Positions 1 through 8,370 of a stretch of DNA of 64,000 nucleotides are shown here, one piece after another. This DNA is from Dactylosporangium vinaceum (GTDB lineage: Bacteria > Actinomycetota > Actinomycetes > Mycobacteriales > Micromonosporaceae): positions 2,790,001-2,854,000 of the forward strand of contig NZ_CP061913.1 of the NCBI RefSeq assembly GCF_019904175.1, given 5' to 3'. A model generated the notes under the pieces. That model was not told where the DNA came from. It saw only the letters and a program-made list of their open reading frames with translations, and did not search any database. The stretch's first letter is position 1. Each line of letters opens with the position of its first letter. The translations under genes were made by a program, and so were the position numbers.

Positions 1-251
1 AGACATTTACCCCGTCGGGCGATAAGTCCGATGTGTTGGTTTTCTTCGGGGCATTGGTAGGTGTGCGCGCCACTTGCTGATGGCTGCTTTGTCGGCGCCT
101 GCTCCGAGTTGACCGATGCGTAGTTCAGCTGTTTTCTTGCGCCCTTTGCGGTAGGGCGTGGATCTTGCTAACGCTGGGTTAACGTGGGGGTTGGGAGCAT
201 CATTGTGTGGCTGGACAGGGGAGTTTCTTCAGTCGGACGGAAACGGCATGC
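1..251. other. left-edge region without a confident gene
   Basis: This stretch is visibly poorer in G+C than the rest of the window. On the minus strand a frame ending in TAA at positions 9-7 stays open for roughly 75 codons and would read a basic, Lys/Arg-rich tail. It has no clear start or Shine-Dalgarno and its codons are unlike those of neighbouring genes, so I do not call it. It may be a remnant of a mobile element. Confidence 0.3.
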
Positions 252-1670
252 ATGCGGGACCGGACCCGGGCGCGAAATTATTCGCCGCTCAATGAGGAGT
301 TTCGGCGCGAACACGCCCGGCATCGCGCTTGGGGCCTTGCGCAACGCCATGCGACCAAGCTCCGCCGCCTCCATGGCGAGGCGTCATCAGCCCTGACTCC
401 CGAACCACTATCCGACCTCGCCCCGCTCGCCTCGGCCCCGCCGGTCGCTGAGTTCGTGTCTGTTGCTGTCGGTCCGGCGCCGCTCGCCTCGGCGCCTGCT
501 GAGTTCGTGCCTGTTGCTGTTGATCCGGCGCCGTCGATTCCCGCCCCGGCCCCGACTACCGCTGAGATCGTGCCTGTTGCCGTCGGTCCGGCCCCGCTCG
601 CCTTGGTCTCAGCCGCGGTCGATCCCGAGCCGTTCATCGCAGGTCCGGCCGTCGTTGAGTCTGCGTCGTTTGCTCCAGCACCGGCTGTCACTCGGCTCGT
701 GCCACTACTCGGGCCAGCCCCGGGTGCCGACGAGGGCGCGGCGCATGTCGGGTTCGCGGTGGCTGGTCTTGTCCCGGCTGTTGACGAGCCTGCGCCGGGA
801 GGTCTGGCTGCTGGCGGGGCTGCGGTGGTTGCTGGAGCCTTGGCCGGCGTCGCGTCTGTGCCGGTCGCGCTGATTGCCACCGTCGAGTCGGTCGGTTCTG
901 CGGGGGCTGCCGTCGAACCAGCACCACTCGCTCCAGCCTCGGTCGCCGTGCGGTCCGCGCCGGTTGCTTCTGCTCCGGTTGTCGTCGAGTTTGTGCTGCT
1001 CGCTCGGGCCGCAGGTGTCGTCGAGTTCGCGGTGGTTGCTTCGGCCTCGGCTGTTGTTCGGGCCGTGGTGCTCGCTCCAGCCGCAGGTGTCGTCGAGTTC
1101 GTGCTGGTTGCTTCGGCCTCGGCTGTCATTCGGGCCGTGATGCTCGCCCCAGCCGCAGATGCCGTTGAGTTCGCGGTGGTTGCTTCGGCCTCGGCTGTTG
1201 TTCGGCTCGTGGTGCTCGCTCCGGTCGCAGGTGCCGTTGAGTTCGCGCTAACCGCGGCGGGTGTCGAGTTTGCGCGGCATGCCGTGCGTGTGCGTGCTGG
1301 CCCTGCCTCGTGCGGTGTTGGGCCCGTTGCCTTCGGGGTCGGCAGGACGGCGGCGAGGGCGTACTCGGCGGCGCCGATGGACGGGCCGTCGGCGCCGAGC
1401 TCGGCCGGCACGAGGCGTCGGTCGAGTGCGCCTTTGCTCGGTGTTGCGTCTGTCGCTGCCGGCTGGACTGGCTGGGCTGGCAGGACTGCCTGGGCTGACA
1501 GGACTGGCCGGGCTGGCTGGGCCGCGGTGGAAGTCGCGCCGGTTGTTGTGTGTGTGGCGGATGCTGGGCGTGGGCATGTCGGCTCGGCCTCGGGCGTGCG
1601 GCGTTTGTTGCTCCCGGTCCCGTTCCCGCCGCTCTTCGGGCCTCGCTGGCCGACGGAGGGCGCATGGTGA
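252..1670 (+). CDS. Ala/Pro/Val-rich repeat protein of unknown function
   Basis: The reading frame starts best at the ATG at 252; an earlier in-frame start exists at 207. The first 45 residues are charged and non-repetitive, with the look of a conserved domain (MRDRTRARNYSPLNEEFRRE and a following Arg/His/Leu-rich helix). The rest is low complexity: repeated APxVEFV-like blocks, then a 24-residue tandem repeat encoded by 72-base units from 1011. No signal peptide or catalytic motif is visible. A long frame is also open on the opposite strand, as expected for GC-rich repeats, so the plus-strand call rests on the N-terminus. Codon use (many T-ending codons) differs from neighbours, suggesting transfer or relaxed selection. 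It abuts an insertion sequence. Confidence 0.5.
   Translation: MRDRTRARNYSPLNEEFRREHARHRAWGLAQRHATKLRRLHGEASSALTPEPLSDLAPLASAPPVAEFVSVAVGPAPLASAPAEFVPVAVDPAPSIPAPAPTTAEIVPVAVGPAPLALVSAAVDPEPFIAGPAVVESASFAPAPAVTRLVPLLGPAPGADEGAAHVGFAVAGLVPAVDEPAPGGLAAGGAAVVAGALAGVASVPVALIATVESVGSAGAAVEPAPLAPASVAVRSAPVASAPVVVEFVLLARAAGVVEFAVVASASAVVRAVVLAPAAGVVEFVLVASASAVIRAVMLAPAADAVEFAVVASASAVVRLVVLAPVAGAVEFALTAAGVEFARHAVRVRAGPASCGVGPVAFGVGRTAARAYSAAPMDGPSAPSSAGTRRRSSAPLLGVASVAAGWTGWAGRTAWADRTGRAGWAAVEVAPVVVCVADAGRGHVGSASGVRRLLLPVPFPPLFGPRWPTEGAW
1011..1240 (+). repeat. 72-bp in-frame tandem repeats
   Basis: Units begin at 1011, 1083 and 1155, with a partial fourth copy from 1227. Each encodes a 24-residue block of the form AGVVEFAVVASASAVVR followed by AVVLAPA, with a few substitutions between copies. 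The unit is a multiple of three and keeps the frame open, so this is a coding repeat, not a CRISPR array. Confidence 0.8.
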
Positions 1671-1708
1671 GGGGGTGCGCGGGGAGGGGGGTGTCCCTAT
1701 GTGTTTTG

Positions 1709-2905
1709 TCAAGCGGCGCGGACGGCGGGGCGCGCCTGGTAGGGGGTCTTCGCGCGGAGTATGGCGTGGAGGACGTCGATGCGGCGGCGGGCCAGGCAGA
1801 TGAGGGCGGCGTTGTGTTTCTTGCCTTCGGCGCGTTTGCGGTCGTAGTAGGCGCGGGACGGTGGGTGGGACAGCGACGCGAACGCCGCTAGGAAGAACGC
1901 GCGTTTGAGCTGCTTGTTGCCACCTTTGGGTGGGTGTTCGCCGCGGATGCTGGAGCCCGAGCGGCGGGTGACCGGGGCCAGACCGGCGTAGGCGGCGAGG
2001 TGGCCGGGGGTGGGGAACGCGGCGATGTCACCGACGTCGAGCAGGAGGCGGGCTCCGGTCCTGACCTCGATGCCGGGCATCGAGGTCAGGACCCCGGCAA
2101 GAGGGTGGGCATCAAGCATCCTCTCGACCTCGCCGGCGACGTCGGCTCGCTGGCGCAGCACCTCGCGCAGGGTGCCGGCCAGGCGAGGCAGGATTGTCTC
2201 GTCCGCGGCGGTGCCGGGCACGACCACTGTCTGCTCGGCCAGCGCGGTGATGATCTGTTCGACCAGTCGCTCACCCATCCGTGGCGCTTTCGGCCGGGCG
2301 ATCTCAACCAGCTTGGCCCTGCCGGCCTGGCGCAAACCGGCCGGGCCGCCGCAGCGGGCCAGCAGTTCGAGCACGGCCGGATGCTGCACTTTCGGGCCCA
2401 GCACACGTTCCAGTGCCGGGTGGATCTAGGTGAGCAGGCCGCGGATGCGGTTGGACACCCGGGTCGACTCACCGGCCAGGTCGTCGTCGAAGCCGATGAG
2501 GACCTCGAGCTCGGCCAGGGCCTCGTCGCCGGTGTCGACCCGGCGCAGCGTGTGCGGCAGGGTCCGAGCCGCGTCAGCGATGACGTAAGCATCACGCGCA
2601 TCGGTCTTCGCGCTGCCCGGATGCAGGTCAGCGGTGCGACGCATCGCCAAACCAGGCAGATAGGCCACCTGATGGCCGCCGGCCCGCGCGACCGCGACCG
2701 GCAACGCGCCGATCGAGGCCGGCTGGTCAACCACCACGAGCACCGTGCCGTGCCGGGCCAGCTTCGCAAACAACGCCTGCAGCCTGGCTTCGGTATTGGG
2801 CAGCGGCGCGTCGTGCAGTCGCTTGCCGTCGAGGGCCAGACCCACCGCGTGGTGTTCGCCTTTGCCCACGTCCAACCCGAGGAACACGCTGTATTCGCCG
2901 TGCAC
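1709..2905 (-). pseudogene. IS110-family transposase interrupted by one in-frame amber codon
   Basis: Reading from a GTG at 2905 (another GTG lies at 2908) gives an N-terminal DEDD/RuvC-like domain (FLGLDVGKGEHH, VVVDQPASIG, KTDARDAYVIADAART) and a C-terminal Transposase_20 domain (LTSMPGIEVRTGARLLLDVG, AAYAGLAPVTRRSGSS, GNKQLKRAFFLAAF). At about codon 160, positions 2428-2426, TAG replaces a sense codon. The frame is unchanged on both sides: RGLLT, stop, IHPALERVLGP. In this family that position is usually Gln, so a CAG-to-TAG change is the simplest explanation. Total length without the stop, about 398 residues, is normal for IS110. Two separate polypeptides (from 2905 and from an ATG at 2404) are possible but unlikely to be active. 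Confidence 0.85.
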
Positions 2906-2908
2906 CAC

Positions 2909-3130
2909 GCCTCCACACCGTCGACGAAGCGGTCTCGGCCGCCGGTCCGGCGTCGGACTGCCGGCACCCACGTTACGAAGAGACCAACCCCAGACGGGGT
3001 GGCCGGGTCCCTATCAGCGGTCCGCCGACGCCACCCGGCCTGGGGACAACACCCCCGGATCATCCCAACGACAGGGGCAGTAAGTCATACCAGGCCGAGC
3101 GACCGAGCAGTCCCCGGCTGGGGACGATCA
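2909..3130 (-). ncRNA. putative IS110 leader RNA (bridge-RNA candidate)
   Basis: IS110-group elements are known to express a guide (bridge) RNA from the non-coding segment upstream of the transposase. Here about 200 bases upstream of the transposase on the minus strand hold no gene and can form hairpins, such as ACCCC (2987-2991), loop AGAC, GGGGT (2996-3000). Target- and donor-binding loops cannot be assigned by eye. The call rests on position and family knowledge. Confidence 0.3.
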
Positions 3131-3504
3131 AAAACGTAACGGGGAGAGGTGCGTGGGAGAGGGCGGTTGGATTGCACCGCAGGAGGTGGCGTCGACCGTG
3201 AAGCAAGGGTCGGATGGCGCGGCGTGATCGGTGTTTGGTCGCCGTTTGCTGGTTGAAGAGCGTGGCTTGGTTTGGTTTGTCGTGGTCGTCCATTCGGGAG
3301 GTGTGATCCGCGCGGGCGCCTATAGTAAAATTAGCACTATCCCCCTCTCTATCTTTTCCTCCTTGGTGTCTTCATGGGTCACATTCCCGCGTCAGTACGA
3401 CGGGCATCATCAGTGTGCATTCTTCGTCGTGAGTTTGCGGATCTGTGCCGCACAATAACGGGCACTCTTGACCACGTGGCGAATAGATGGTCGCGGTAAC
3501 AGGA
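3131..3504. other. intergenic region without a supported gene
   Basis: Between the insertion sequence and the sigma-factor gene lies a stretch that includes an A+T-richer segment (3320-3370). A 75-codon plus-strand frame at 3231-3458 has no ribosome-binding site and no recognisable motif. I see nothing else definite here. Confidence 0.4.
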
Positions 3505-4734
3505 TCAGGAGTTTGCGCGGCGGGTGAAGAGGTGGCGTTCGGCGGCGTTGGTGGTCAGGGTGGCGGCCTCGGTGAAGGCGGCTCGGGCCTCCTGGTGGCG
3601 GCCCAGGCGGGCCAGCATGTCGCCGCGGGCGGCGGGGAGGTGGGGGTAGCCGGGGAGGTGTAGCTGGTCCAGTAGGGCCAGGGCGGCGGCTGGGCCCTCG
3701 GCCATGCCTACGGCTACGGCTCGGTTGAGTTCCACTACGGCGGAGGGGGCGACGTGGGCCAGCAGGCGGTACAGGGCGGCGATCCGGGGCCAGTCCGTGG
3801 CCGCGAACGTCAGGGCTCGGGCGTGGCAGGCGGCTATGGCGGCCTGGAGACCGTACGGGCCGAGGGTGCCCAGGGACTCGGCTCGGGCCAGTGCGGCCAG
3901 GCCGCGGCGGATCAGCAGGCGGTCCCAGCGGCTGCGGTCCTGGTCGGCCAGGAGGATCGGGTGACCGGCGGGGTCCGTGCGGGCCGGTAGGCGTGACGCT
4001 TGCAGTTCCATGAGGGCGCTCAGGCCGTGTACCTCGGGTTCGCCGGGAAGGCGGCCGGACAGTACGCGGCCCAGGCGCAGGGCCTCCTCGATCAGCTGCG
4101 GGCGGGACCAGCCGTCGCCGGCCGTTGCGGCGTAGCCCTCGTTGAAGATCAGGTAGGTGGTGCCCAGGACGGCGGCCAGGCGGGATGGGAGTTCGGCGGG
4201 GGAGGGGAGTTCGAACGCCACGCCGGTCAGGGCTCGCTTCGCCCGCAGGATGCGTTGCGAGACGGTCGCCTCGGTGGTCAGGAAGGCCCTGGCGATCTCG
4301 CCGGTGCGCAGGCCGCCGAGCATGCGCAGGGTCAGGGCGACCTGCGACTCCGTCGTCAGGGTGGGGTGGCAGGCGGTGAAGAGCAGCCGGAGGGTGTCAT
4401 CGCCGATGTGGTCGTCGATCGCGTCCACGATCAGTGCTTCCTCGTCGAGCGCTTCCGCAGTACCCACCAAGGCCAGTTTGTTGCGGTAGTTCTCCTGACG
4501 GCGCAGATGGTCGACCGCACGGTGCTTGGCGGTGGCCATCAGCCAGGGGCCGGGCGCGTCCGGCACGCCGCGTGCGGGCCACTGCTCCAGGGCGGCCACG
4601 AGCGCGTCCTGGGCCAGCTCCTCGGCCAGGCCGACGTCCCGGACCAGCCGGGCGAGCGCGCCGATGATGCGGGCGGACTCGATCCGGTACACCGCCTCGA
4701 CGACGCGCGTCACGTCCGGCCGGTCGGGACTCAT
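3505..4734 (-). CDS. RNA polymerase sigma factor, ECF42-type with TPR-like C-terminal extension
   Basis: This 409-residue protein directs RNA polymerase to a specific promoter set. Region 2 lies at about residues 10-75 (GLAEELAQDALVAALEQWP) and region 4 at about 115-165, with the helix-turn-helix around TGEIARAFLTTEATVSQRIL. The remaining 220 residues form a helical repeat extension ending in a TPR-like segment (AARGDMLARLGRHQEARAAF), typical of ECF42 factors, which lack a classical anti-sigma. The gene starts 7 bases after the stop of the DGPF-domain gene, the usual ECF42 partner, so the two form an operon. Targets are unknown; family precedent suggests the extension controls activity. Confidence 0.9.
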   Translation of the reverse strand: MSPDRPDVTRVVEAVYRIESARIIGALARLVRDVGLAEELAQDALVAALEQWPARGVPDAPGPWLMATAKHRAVDHLRRQENYRNKLALVGTAEALDEEALIVDAIDDHIGDDTLRLLFTACHPTLTTESQVALTLRMLGGLRTGEIARAFLTTEATVSQRILRAKRALTGVAFELPSPAELPSRLAAVLGTTYLIFNEGYAATAGDGWSRPQLIEEALRLGRVLSGRLPGEPEVHGLSALMELQASRLPARTDPAGHPILLADQDRSRWDRLLIRRGLAALARAESLGTLGPYGLQAAIAACHARALTFAATDWPRIAALYRLLAHVAPSAVVELNRAVAVGMAEGPAAALALLDQLHLPGYPHLPAARGDMLARLGRHQEARAAFTEAATLTTNAAERHLFTRRANS

Positions 4735-4741
4735 CGAAGCC

Positions 4742-5092
4742 TCAGAACTCCATGACCTGCAGGATGCGGCACGTGCCCGCCCACTCGGGCCACAGGTCGC
4801 GGTGCACCTTCATGAACCGCGAGCACCACTCGACCGCCTCCTCCTTGGAGCGGACCGAGTACACGGCGTAACTGATCATCTCCTTGGTCTCGGCGAACGG
4901 CCCGTCGGTCACCGTCAGGCCGCCGCCGGTCACGGTGATCATGGCTCCGGCCGCGGAGGGCAGGAGGCCGGCGTTGTCCAGCAGCGCACCGGCCGCTGTC
5001 GCCTCGGCGCCCAGCTTCATGATTGCGTCCATGAGCTCGGCGGGCGGCGGGGTGGCCGGCTGGTCGGCCTCGAGCAGCATCACGTAGCGCAT
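4742..5092 (-). CDS. DGPF/YCII-domain protein, partner of the ECF42 sigma factor
   Basis: A 116-residue single-domain protein with the signature DGPFAETKE at about residues 63-71, following MRYVMLLEADQP at the N-terminus. The ferredoxin-like YCII fold is small and soluble. Genes of this type accompany ECF42 sigma factors and belong to their regulons. Here it lies immediately upstream of the sigma gene in the same direction, which supports co-transcription. The biochemical role of DGPF proteins is not established; some YCII proteins are hydrolases or dehalogenase-like enzymes. Confidence 0.88.
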   Translation of the reverse strand: MRYVMLLEADQPATPPPAELMDAIMKLGAEATAAGALLDNAGLLPSAAGAMITVTGGGLTVTDGPFAETKEMISYAVYSVRSKEEAVEWCSRFMKVHRDLWPEWAGTCRILQVMEF

Positions 5093-5168
5093 CCGTTTTC
5101 TCCGTCTCTGGTGGATGACCCGTCGTCAGGTACTCGAACGAGCGGGACCGGATCCGACACGCGCGCCG

Positions 5169-6023
5169 CTACGAATTTCGGGTGATGTCCGCGACCTCCT
5201 GCGGCGTCAGCTTGATGCCGGCCGCCGCGATGTTGTCCTCGAGGTGCCCGACCGAGCCGGTGCCCGGGATCGGCAGGATCGACGGCGAGCGGGCCAGCAG
5301 CCACGCGAGCACGATCTGGCGCGGCGTGGCCTCGTACTTCTTCGCGACCGCCTCGATCGTCGAGTTGCCGTCGAGGTTCTGGATCGGCGCCCACGGCAGG
5401 AACACGATCGACTCCTGCTCGCACAGGTCGACAAGGGACTCCGAGCCGCGGTCGTCGACGTTGTACCGGTTCTGGATCGACACGATAGGCGTGATCCGCT
5501 GGGCGATGCGCAGCTGCTCCTCGGTGAAGTTCGACACGCCGAGGTGCCGGATCTTCCCCTGGGCCTTGAGCTCGGCGAGGGCCCCGATGGAGTCCTCGAC
5601 GGGCACCTTCGGGTCGGGCCGGTGGAACTGGTACAGCGCGATCTGGTCCAGCTTCAACTTGCGCAGGCTGCCCTCCAGGGCCTCGCGCAGGTGCTCGGGG
5701 CGCCCGTCCGGCTGCCAGTTGCCCGGCCCCGGCCGCACGAGCCCGCCCTTGGTGGCGATGACCAGGTCGTCGGCGTACGGGTACAGCGCCTCGGCGATCA
5801 GCTCCTCGCTGACGTCGGGGCCGTAGGAGTCGGCGGTGTCGATGAAGTTCACGTCCAGCTCGACGGCCCGGCGCAGGACCCGCTTGGCCTCCTCGCGGTC
5901 CCGCGGCGGCCCCCAGACGCCGTCGCCGGTGATCCGCATGGCGCCGAAGCCGAGCCGGTTGACCGTCAGGTCGCCGCCGACGTCGATCGTGCCGGCGTCC
6001 GCCGCGCTGCTGTGTGCTGACAT
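5169..6023 (-). CDS. aldo/keto reductase
   Basis: A 284-residue NADPH-dependent oxidoreductase of the AKR superfamily, a cytoplasmic TIM barrel reducing aldehydes or ketones. The catalytic tetrad can be read: Asp62 and Tyr67 (IDTADSYGPD), Lys92 (IATKGG) and His134 (YQFHRPD). The C-terminal cofactor-binding segment SILPIPGTGSVGHLEDN is present, as is GVSNF. The start ATG at 6023 is preceded by an AAGGAGAT Shine-Dalgarno. Length is near that of YajO/YghZ-like members. Substrate unknown. It reads in the same direction as the DGPF/ECF42 pair but 76 bases upstream, so it may or may not share their transcript. Confidence 0.93.
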   Translation of the reverse strand: MSAHSSAADAGTIDVGGDLTVNRLGFGAMRITGDGVWGPPRDREEAKRVLRRAVELDVNFIDTADSYGPDVSEELIAEALYPYADDLVIATKGGLVRPGPGNWQPDGRPEHLREALEGSLRKLKLDQIALYQFHRPDPKVPVEDSIGALAELKAQGKIRHLGVSNFTEEQLRIAQRITPIVSIQNRYNVDDRGSESLVDLCEQESIVFLPWAPIQNLDGNSTIEAVAKKYEATPRQIVLAWLLARSPSILPIPGTGSVGHLEDNIAAAGIKLTPQEVADITRNS

Positions 6024-6190
6024 GCGTCAGATCTCCTTCGGGGAGGTACAACAGAAGTGCTCTCGCCTTTGAATCTAGCCACGTCTGTGAGAATCCGGCC
6101 CCCTGCGGCTCTGGATTAGCGCAGATCACCCTGGGTATGGTGGCCCGACCCGCCCGTCCCCCGCACCTGCGAGCACTGGGAGTGAGCAGC

Positions 6191-6394
6191 ATGAACGCGC
6201 ATGACCCGACCCACATCGACCCCAACAGCCCCGAGGCCGCGGCCCGGGAGGCGGCCCGCTTCGCCGCGGAGCGCGAGCAGAGCATCGCGCACCGGGAGGC
6301 CCAGGGCGGCCGCGTGGACGACGGCGCGGTCGACTCCCACGGCCGCCGCATCGCCGATCCGCGCCGGGGCACGCAGCTGGACGAGGACATCTAG
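6191..6394 (+). CDS. small charged hypothetical protein
   Basis: A 67-residue acidic/basic hydrophilic protein starting MNAHDPTHIDPNSPEAAARE and ending in DEDI. It has no membrane segment or cysteine. The ATG at 6191 lies after a weak GGGAGTGAG Shine-Dalgarno. An in-frame extension to 6014 is unlikely because it would overlap the divergent reductase start. Composition suggests an intrinsically disordered protein. Function unknown. Confidence 0.6.
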   Translation: MNAHDPTHIDPNSPEAAAREAARFAAEREQSIAHREAQGGRVDDGAVDSHGRRIADPRRGTQLDEDI

Positions 6395-6478
6395 CAACTT
6401 TCATACCCCACCTGGGGTTCCGCCGCGTCCGGCCGCTGATTCGGCGGCCGGGCCGGTGCGGGTGCCTACGCTCCGCCC

Positions 6479-7474
6479 ATGCATGCCGTGGTTCTTGCAC
6501 TCACTGCAGCTGTCGGTCTGGTACCGCCGGTCGTGCACCACCCCACCAACGGCTTCTCGCCACACGGTCCCTGGAACACGAAGCTGCCCCCGAACGTCCG
6601 GCTGGCGGCCAACTCCGCGGCCGTGGTGGAGAACATCCGCCTCGACAAGGTGAACAACTACGGCTCGTGGGCGGTCAACACCGACGAGTACTCGACGCCG
6701 ATCTACACCGTGGATCGCAGTACGCCCCGGCAGCGCTGGACGTTCTCCGACTGTCTGGACAAGCCCGAACTCGCCCCGGTGATCGCCGACAGCCTGGCCG
6801 CCGTGCCGACCCCGGCGAACCTGACCCCGTCCAAGGGCACCGACGCGGCGGTGACGATCTACCAGCCCTCGACCGACACGTACTGGGACTTCTGGCGGGC
6901 CGAGCAGGCCCCCGACGGGCACTGGACGGCCTGCTGGGGCGGCAAGATCGAGCACTACTCGCGCAACCCCGGGATCTTCACCAACCCCCTCGGCGCCACC
7001 GCGACCGGCCTGCCGATGGGCGCGTTCACCATCAGGATCGATGAGCTGCGGCGGGGGTACATCGACCACGCCGTCAACATCGCGACGGTCCGCACGCGCG
7101 CAGGCTGCCACTCGTGGCCGGCGACCCGCGACGACGGCAACACGCCCGGCGCCGATATCGCCTGCGAGGGCCAGCGCTTCCGCCTCGACCCCGCCTTCGA
7201 CGTCACCACCGTCCGCAGCCCCGTAGGCCGCATGATCGCGCGGGCGATGCAGGAGTACGGCGCCATCCTGACCGACAAGGCCGGGGCCCTCGTCACGTAC
7301 GCCGAGGACCCCCGCCCCTGGATGCTCGCCACCGGGCAGCCGGACCCGTACCCGGCCCTCATGGACCCCGACGACCTGGTCCCGGACGGGGCGGAGAAGT
7401 ACCTCATCCTCGGCGACATCCCCGTCGAACGCCTCCAGGCCCTCCCGTACGACTACGGCCGCCCGTGCCGCTGA
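6479..7474 (+). CDS. secreted protein of unknown function
   Basis: A 331-residue protein with a short hydrophobic N-terminus (MHAVVLALTAAVGLVPPVV) that reads as a signal peptide. The mature part is rich in Trp, Tyr and Asp (DTYWDFWRAEQAPDGHWTAC, GGKIEHYSRN) with several cysteines (around FSDCLD, WTACWG, RAGCHSW, IACEG) that could form disulfides. The composition resembles extracellular carbohydrate-active or lectin-like proteins, but I recognise no catalytic motif. No Shine-Dalgarno is obvious. It stands alone between genes of unrelated function. Confidence 0.75.
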   Translation: MHAVVLALTAAVGLVPPVVHHPTNGFSPHGPWNTKLPPNVRLAANSAAVVENIRLDKVNNYGSWAVNTDEYSTPIYTVDRSTPRQRWTFSDCLDKPELAPVIADSLAAVPTPANLTPSKGTDAAVTIYQPSTDTYWDFWRAEQAPDGHWTACWGGKIEHYSRNPGIFTNPLGATATGLPMGAFTIRIDELRRGYIDHAVNIATVRTRAGCHSWPATRDDGNTPGADIACEGQRFRLDPAFDVTTVRSPVGRMIARAMQEYGAILTDKAGALVTYAEDPRPWMLATGQPDPYPALMDPDDLVPDGAEKYLILGDIPVERLQALPYDYGRPCR

Positions 7475-7507
7475 GCGCCCCGTGACCCGGGCGGTCGATG
7501 CGTTCGG

Positions 7508-7555
7508 TGCATTGACGCAATGCATCACGGGAAGGTTCCGATATATCGCCGATAT
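7508..7555 (+). promoter_or_regulatory. two inverted repeats upstream of the siderophore-interacting protein
   Basis: A 7-base-arm repeat TGCATTG-ACG-CAATGCA lies at 7508-7524 and a 6-base-arm repeat ATATCG-C-CGATAT at 7543-7555, both in the 98-base leader of the gene at 7573. The second resembles the ATATCGCGATAT-type operators bound by PadR-like repressors. No regulator gene is adjacent. Confidence 0.5.
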
Positions 7556-7572
7556 GTATTACGTTCCCGGGC

Positions 7573-8268
7573 ATGAAGCTCTGGGAACGACTGTTCGTGC
7601 GCGCGACGGTGGTCGAGGCCGAGACCACCGGCCGGTTTCGCCGCCTGCGTCTGCAGGCCGCCGCGCTCGGGACGGCCGAGTGGCGCCCCGGCCAGCAGGT
7701 CCGGGTCGACGTGGGTCCGGCCCGGGCGATGGCGCCGCTGCTGCGGACCTACTCGGTGTGGAGCCGCGACGGTGACACCATCGAACTCCAGGCGCTCCTG
7801 CACGGCAGCGGCCCGGGCGCGGTCTGGATGGGCGGCGCCCGGGTCGGCGACACGGCGCTGCTCAGCAGGCCCAAGGGCGACTTCGTGACCCGGCCCGCGG
7901 CGTACCACCTGTTCGTCGGCGAGGAGACCGCCTCCGTCGCGTTCGGGCCGATGCTGCGGGCGCTGCCGGCCGCCGAGCGGGCCGCGAGCCGGGCCGTTGT
8001 CGAGATCTCCGGGCCGGCGGACCGGCTCGACCTGGACGGGGACGTGACCTGGGTCGATCGCGCCGGCGACAGTGCGGCGGAGTCGGGGCGGCTCGTCGCG
8101 GCAGTACAGCTGCTGGATCTTCCGCCGCAACCCGGGCAGGCTTATGTGGCCGGGGAAGCCCGCACCGTGCAGGCCGTGCGCCGCCACCTCGTCCAGGACC
8201 GGGGCTGGCCACGCCGATCGGTGCTCACCAAGCCGTTCTGGACGCCGGGGAAGCGCGGCATGGAGTAG
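7573..8268 (+). CDS. siderophore-interacting protein (FAD/NAD(P)H ferric-siderophore reductase)
   Basis: A 231-residue cytoplasmic flavoprotein of the SIP family, which reduces ferric siderophores to release iron. Seen are the FAD-binding RTYSVW (about residues 58-63), the following GPGAVWMGGARVGD segment, and the C-terminal YVAGEARTVQAVRRHL block typical of the SIP NAD(P)H-binding domain. It is somewhat shorter than common 260-280-residue members. ATG start at 7573; the spacer upstream carries two inverted repeats, so expression is probably repressor-controlled, though no iron box was recognised. No siderophore biosynthesis genes are nearby. Confidence 0.9.
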   Translation: MKLWERLFVRATVVEAETTGRFRRLRLQAAALGTAEWRPGQQVRVDVGPARAMAPLLRTYSVWSRDGDTIELQALLHGSGPGAVWMGGARVGDTALLSRPKGDFVTRPAAYHLFVGEETASVAFGPMLRALPAAERAASRAVVEISGPADRLDLDGDVTWVDRAGDSAAESGRLVAAVQLLDLPPQPGQAYVAGEARTVQAVRRHLVQDRGWPRRSVLTKPFWTPGKRGME

Positions 8269-8370
8269 CCACATCGGACCTATCGAGCGCGATCGCCCGT
8301 CGCGGTCGGACCTTGCGGGCGACTCTTCCCGGCTGATAGACACAATTCATCCGATGTTTGGGAGGGCTTC

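Larger units (their letters stand above)
1690..3130 (-). mobile_element. IS110-family insertion sequence (ends approximate)
   Basis: The element is defined by its transposase (1709-2908, minus strand) plus a non-coding leader of about 200 bases upstream of it. IS110 elements lack terminal inverted repeats, so the ends cannot be fixed by eye; the limits are set by the transposase 3' end and by the end of the structured leader. Short similar strings (GTCCCTAT) occur near 1692 and near 3008 but I cannot prove they are boundaries. With its transposase broken by a stop codon the copy is probably immobile unless the stop is suppressed. Confidence 0.65.

Noticed and set aside
9-240. Minus-strand basic frame at the left edge
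   Set aside because: Open for about 75 codons and lysine-rich, but no start, no Shine-Dalgarno and no family; a mobile-element remnant at best.
1011-1240. CRISPR-like regular repeats
   Set aside because: The 72-base units are contiguous, without spacers, and keep a reading frame; they are coding tandem repeats.
278-1411. Minus-strand 377-codon Thr/Ala-rich frame opposite the repeat protein
   Set aside because: Possible in principle, but the plus-strand frame has a non-repetitive conserved-looking N-terminus and a sensible start; the minus frame is only low complexity.
1690-3130. Terminal inverted repeats and target duplication for the insertion sequence
   Set aside because: IS110 elements do not have them, and the short matches seen (GTCCCTAT) are too weak to set the ends.
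3231-3458. 75-codon plus-strand frame in the intergenic region
   Set aside because: No ribosome-binding site, no recognised motif and poor codon bias.
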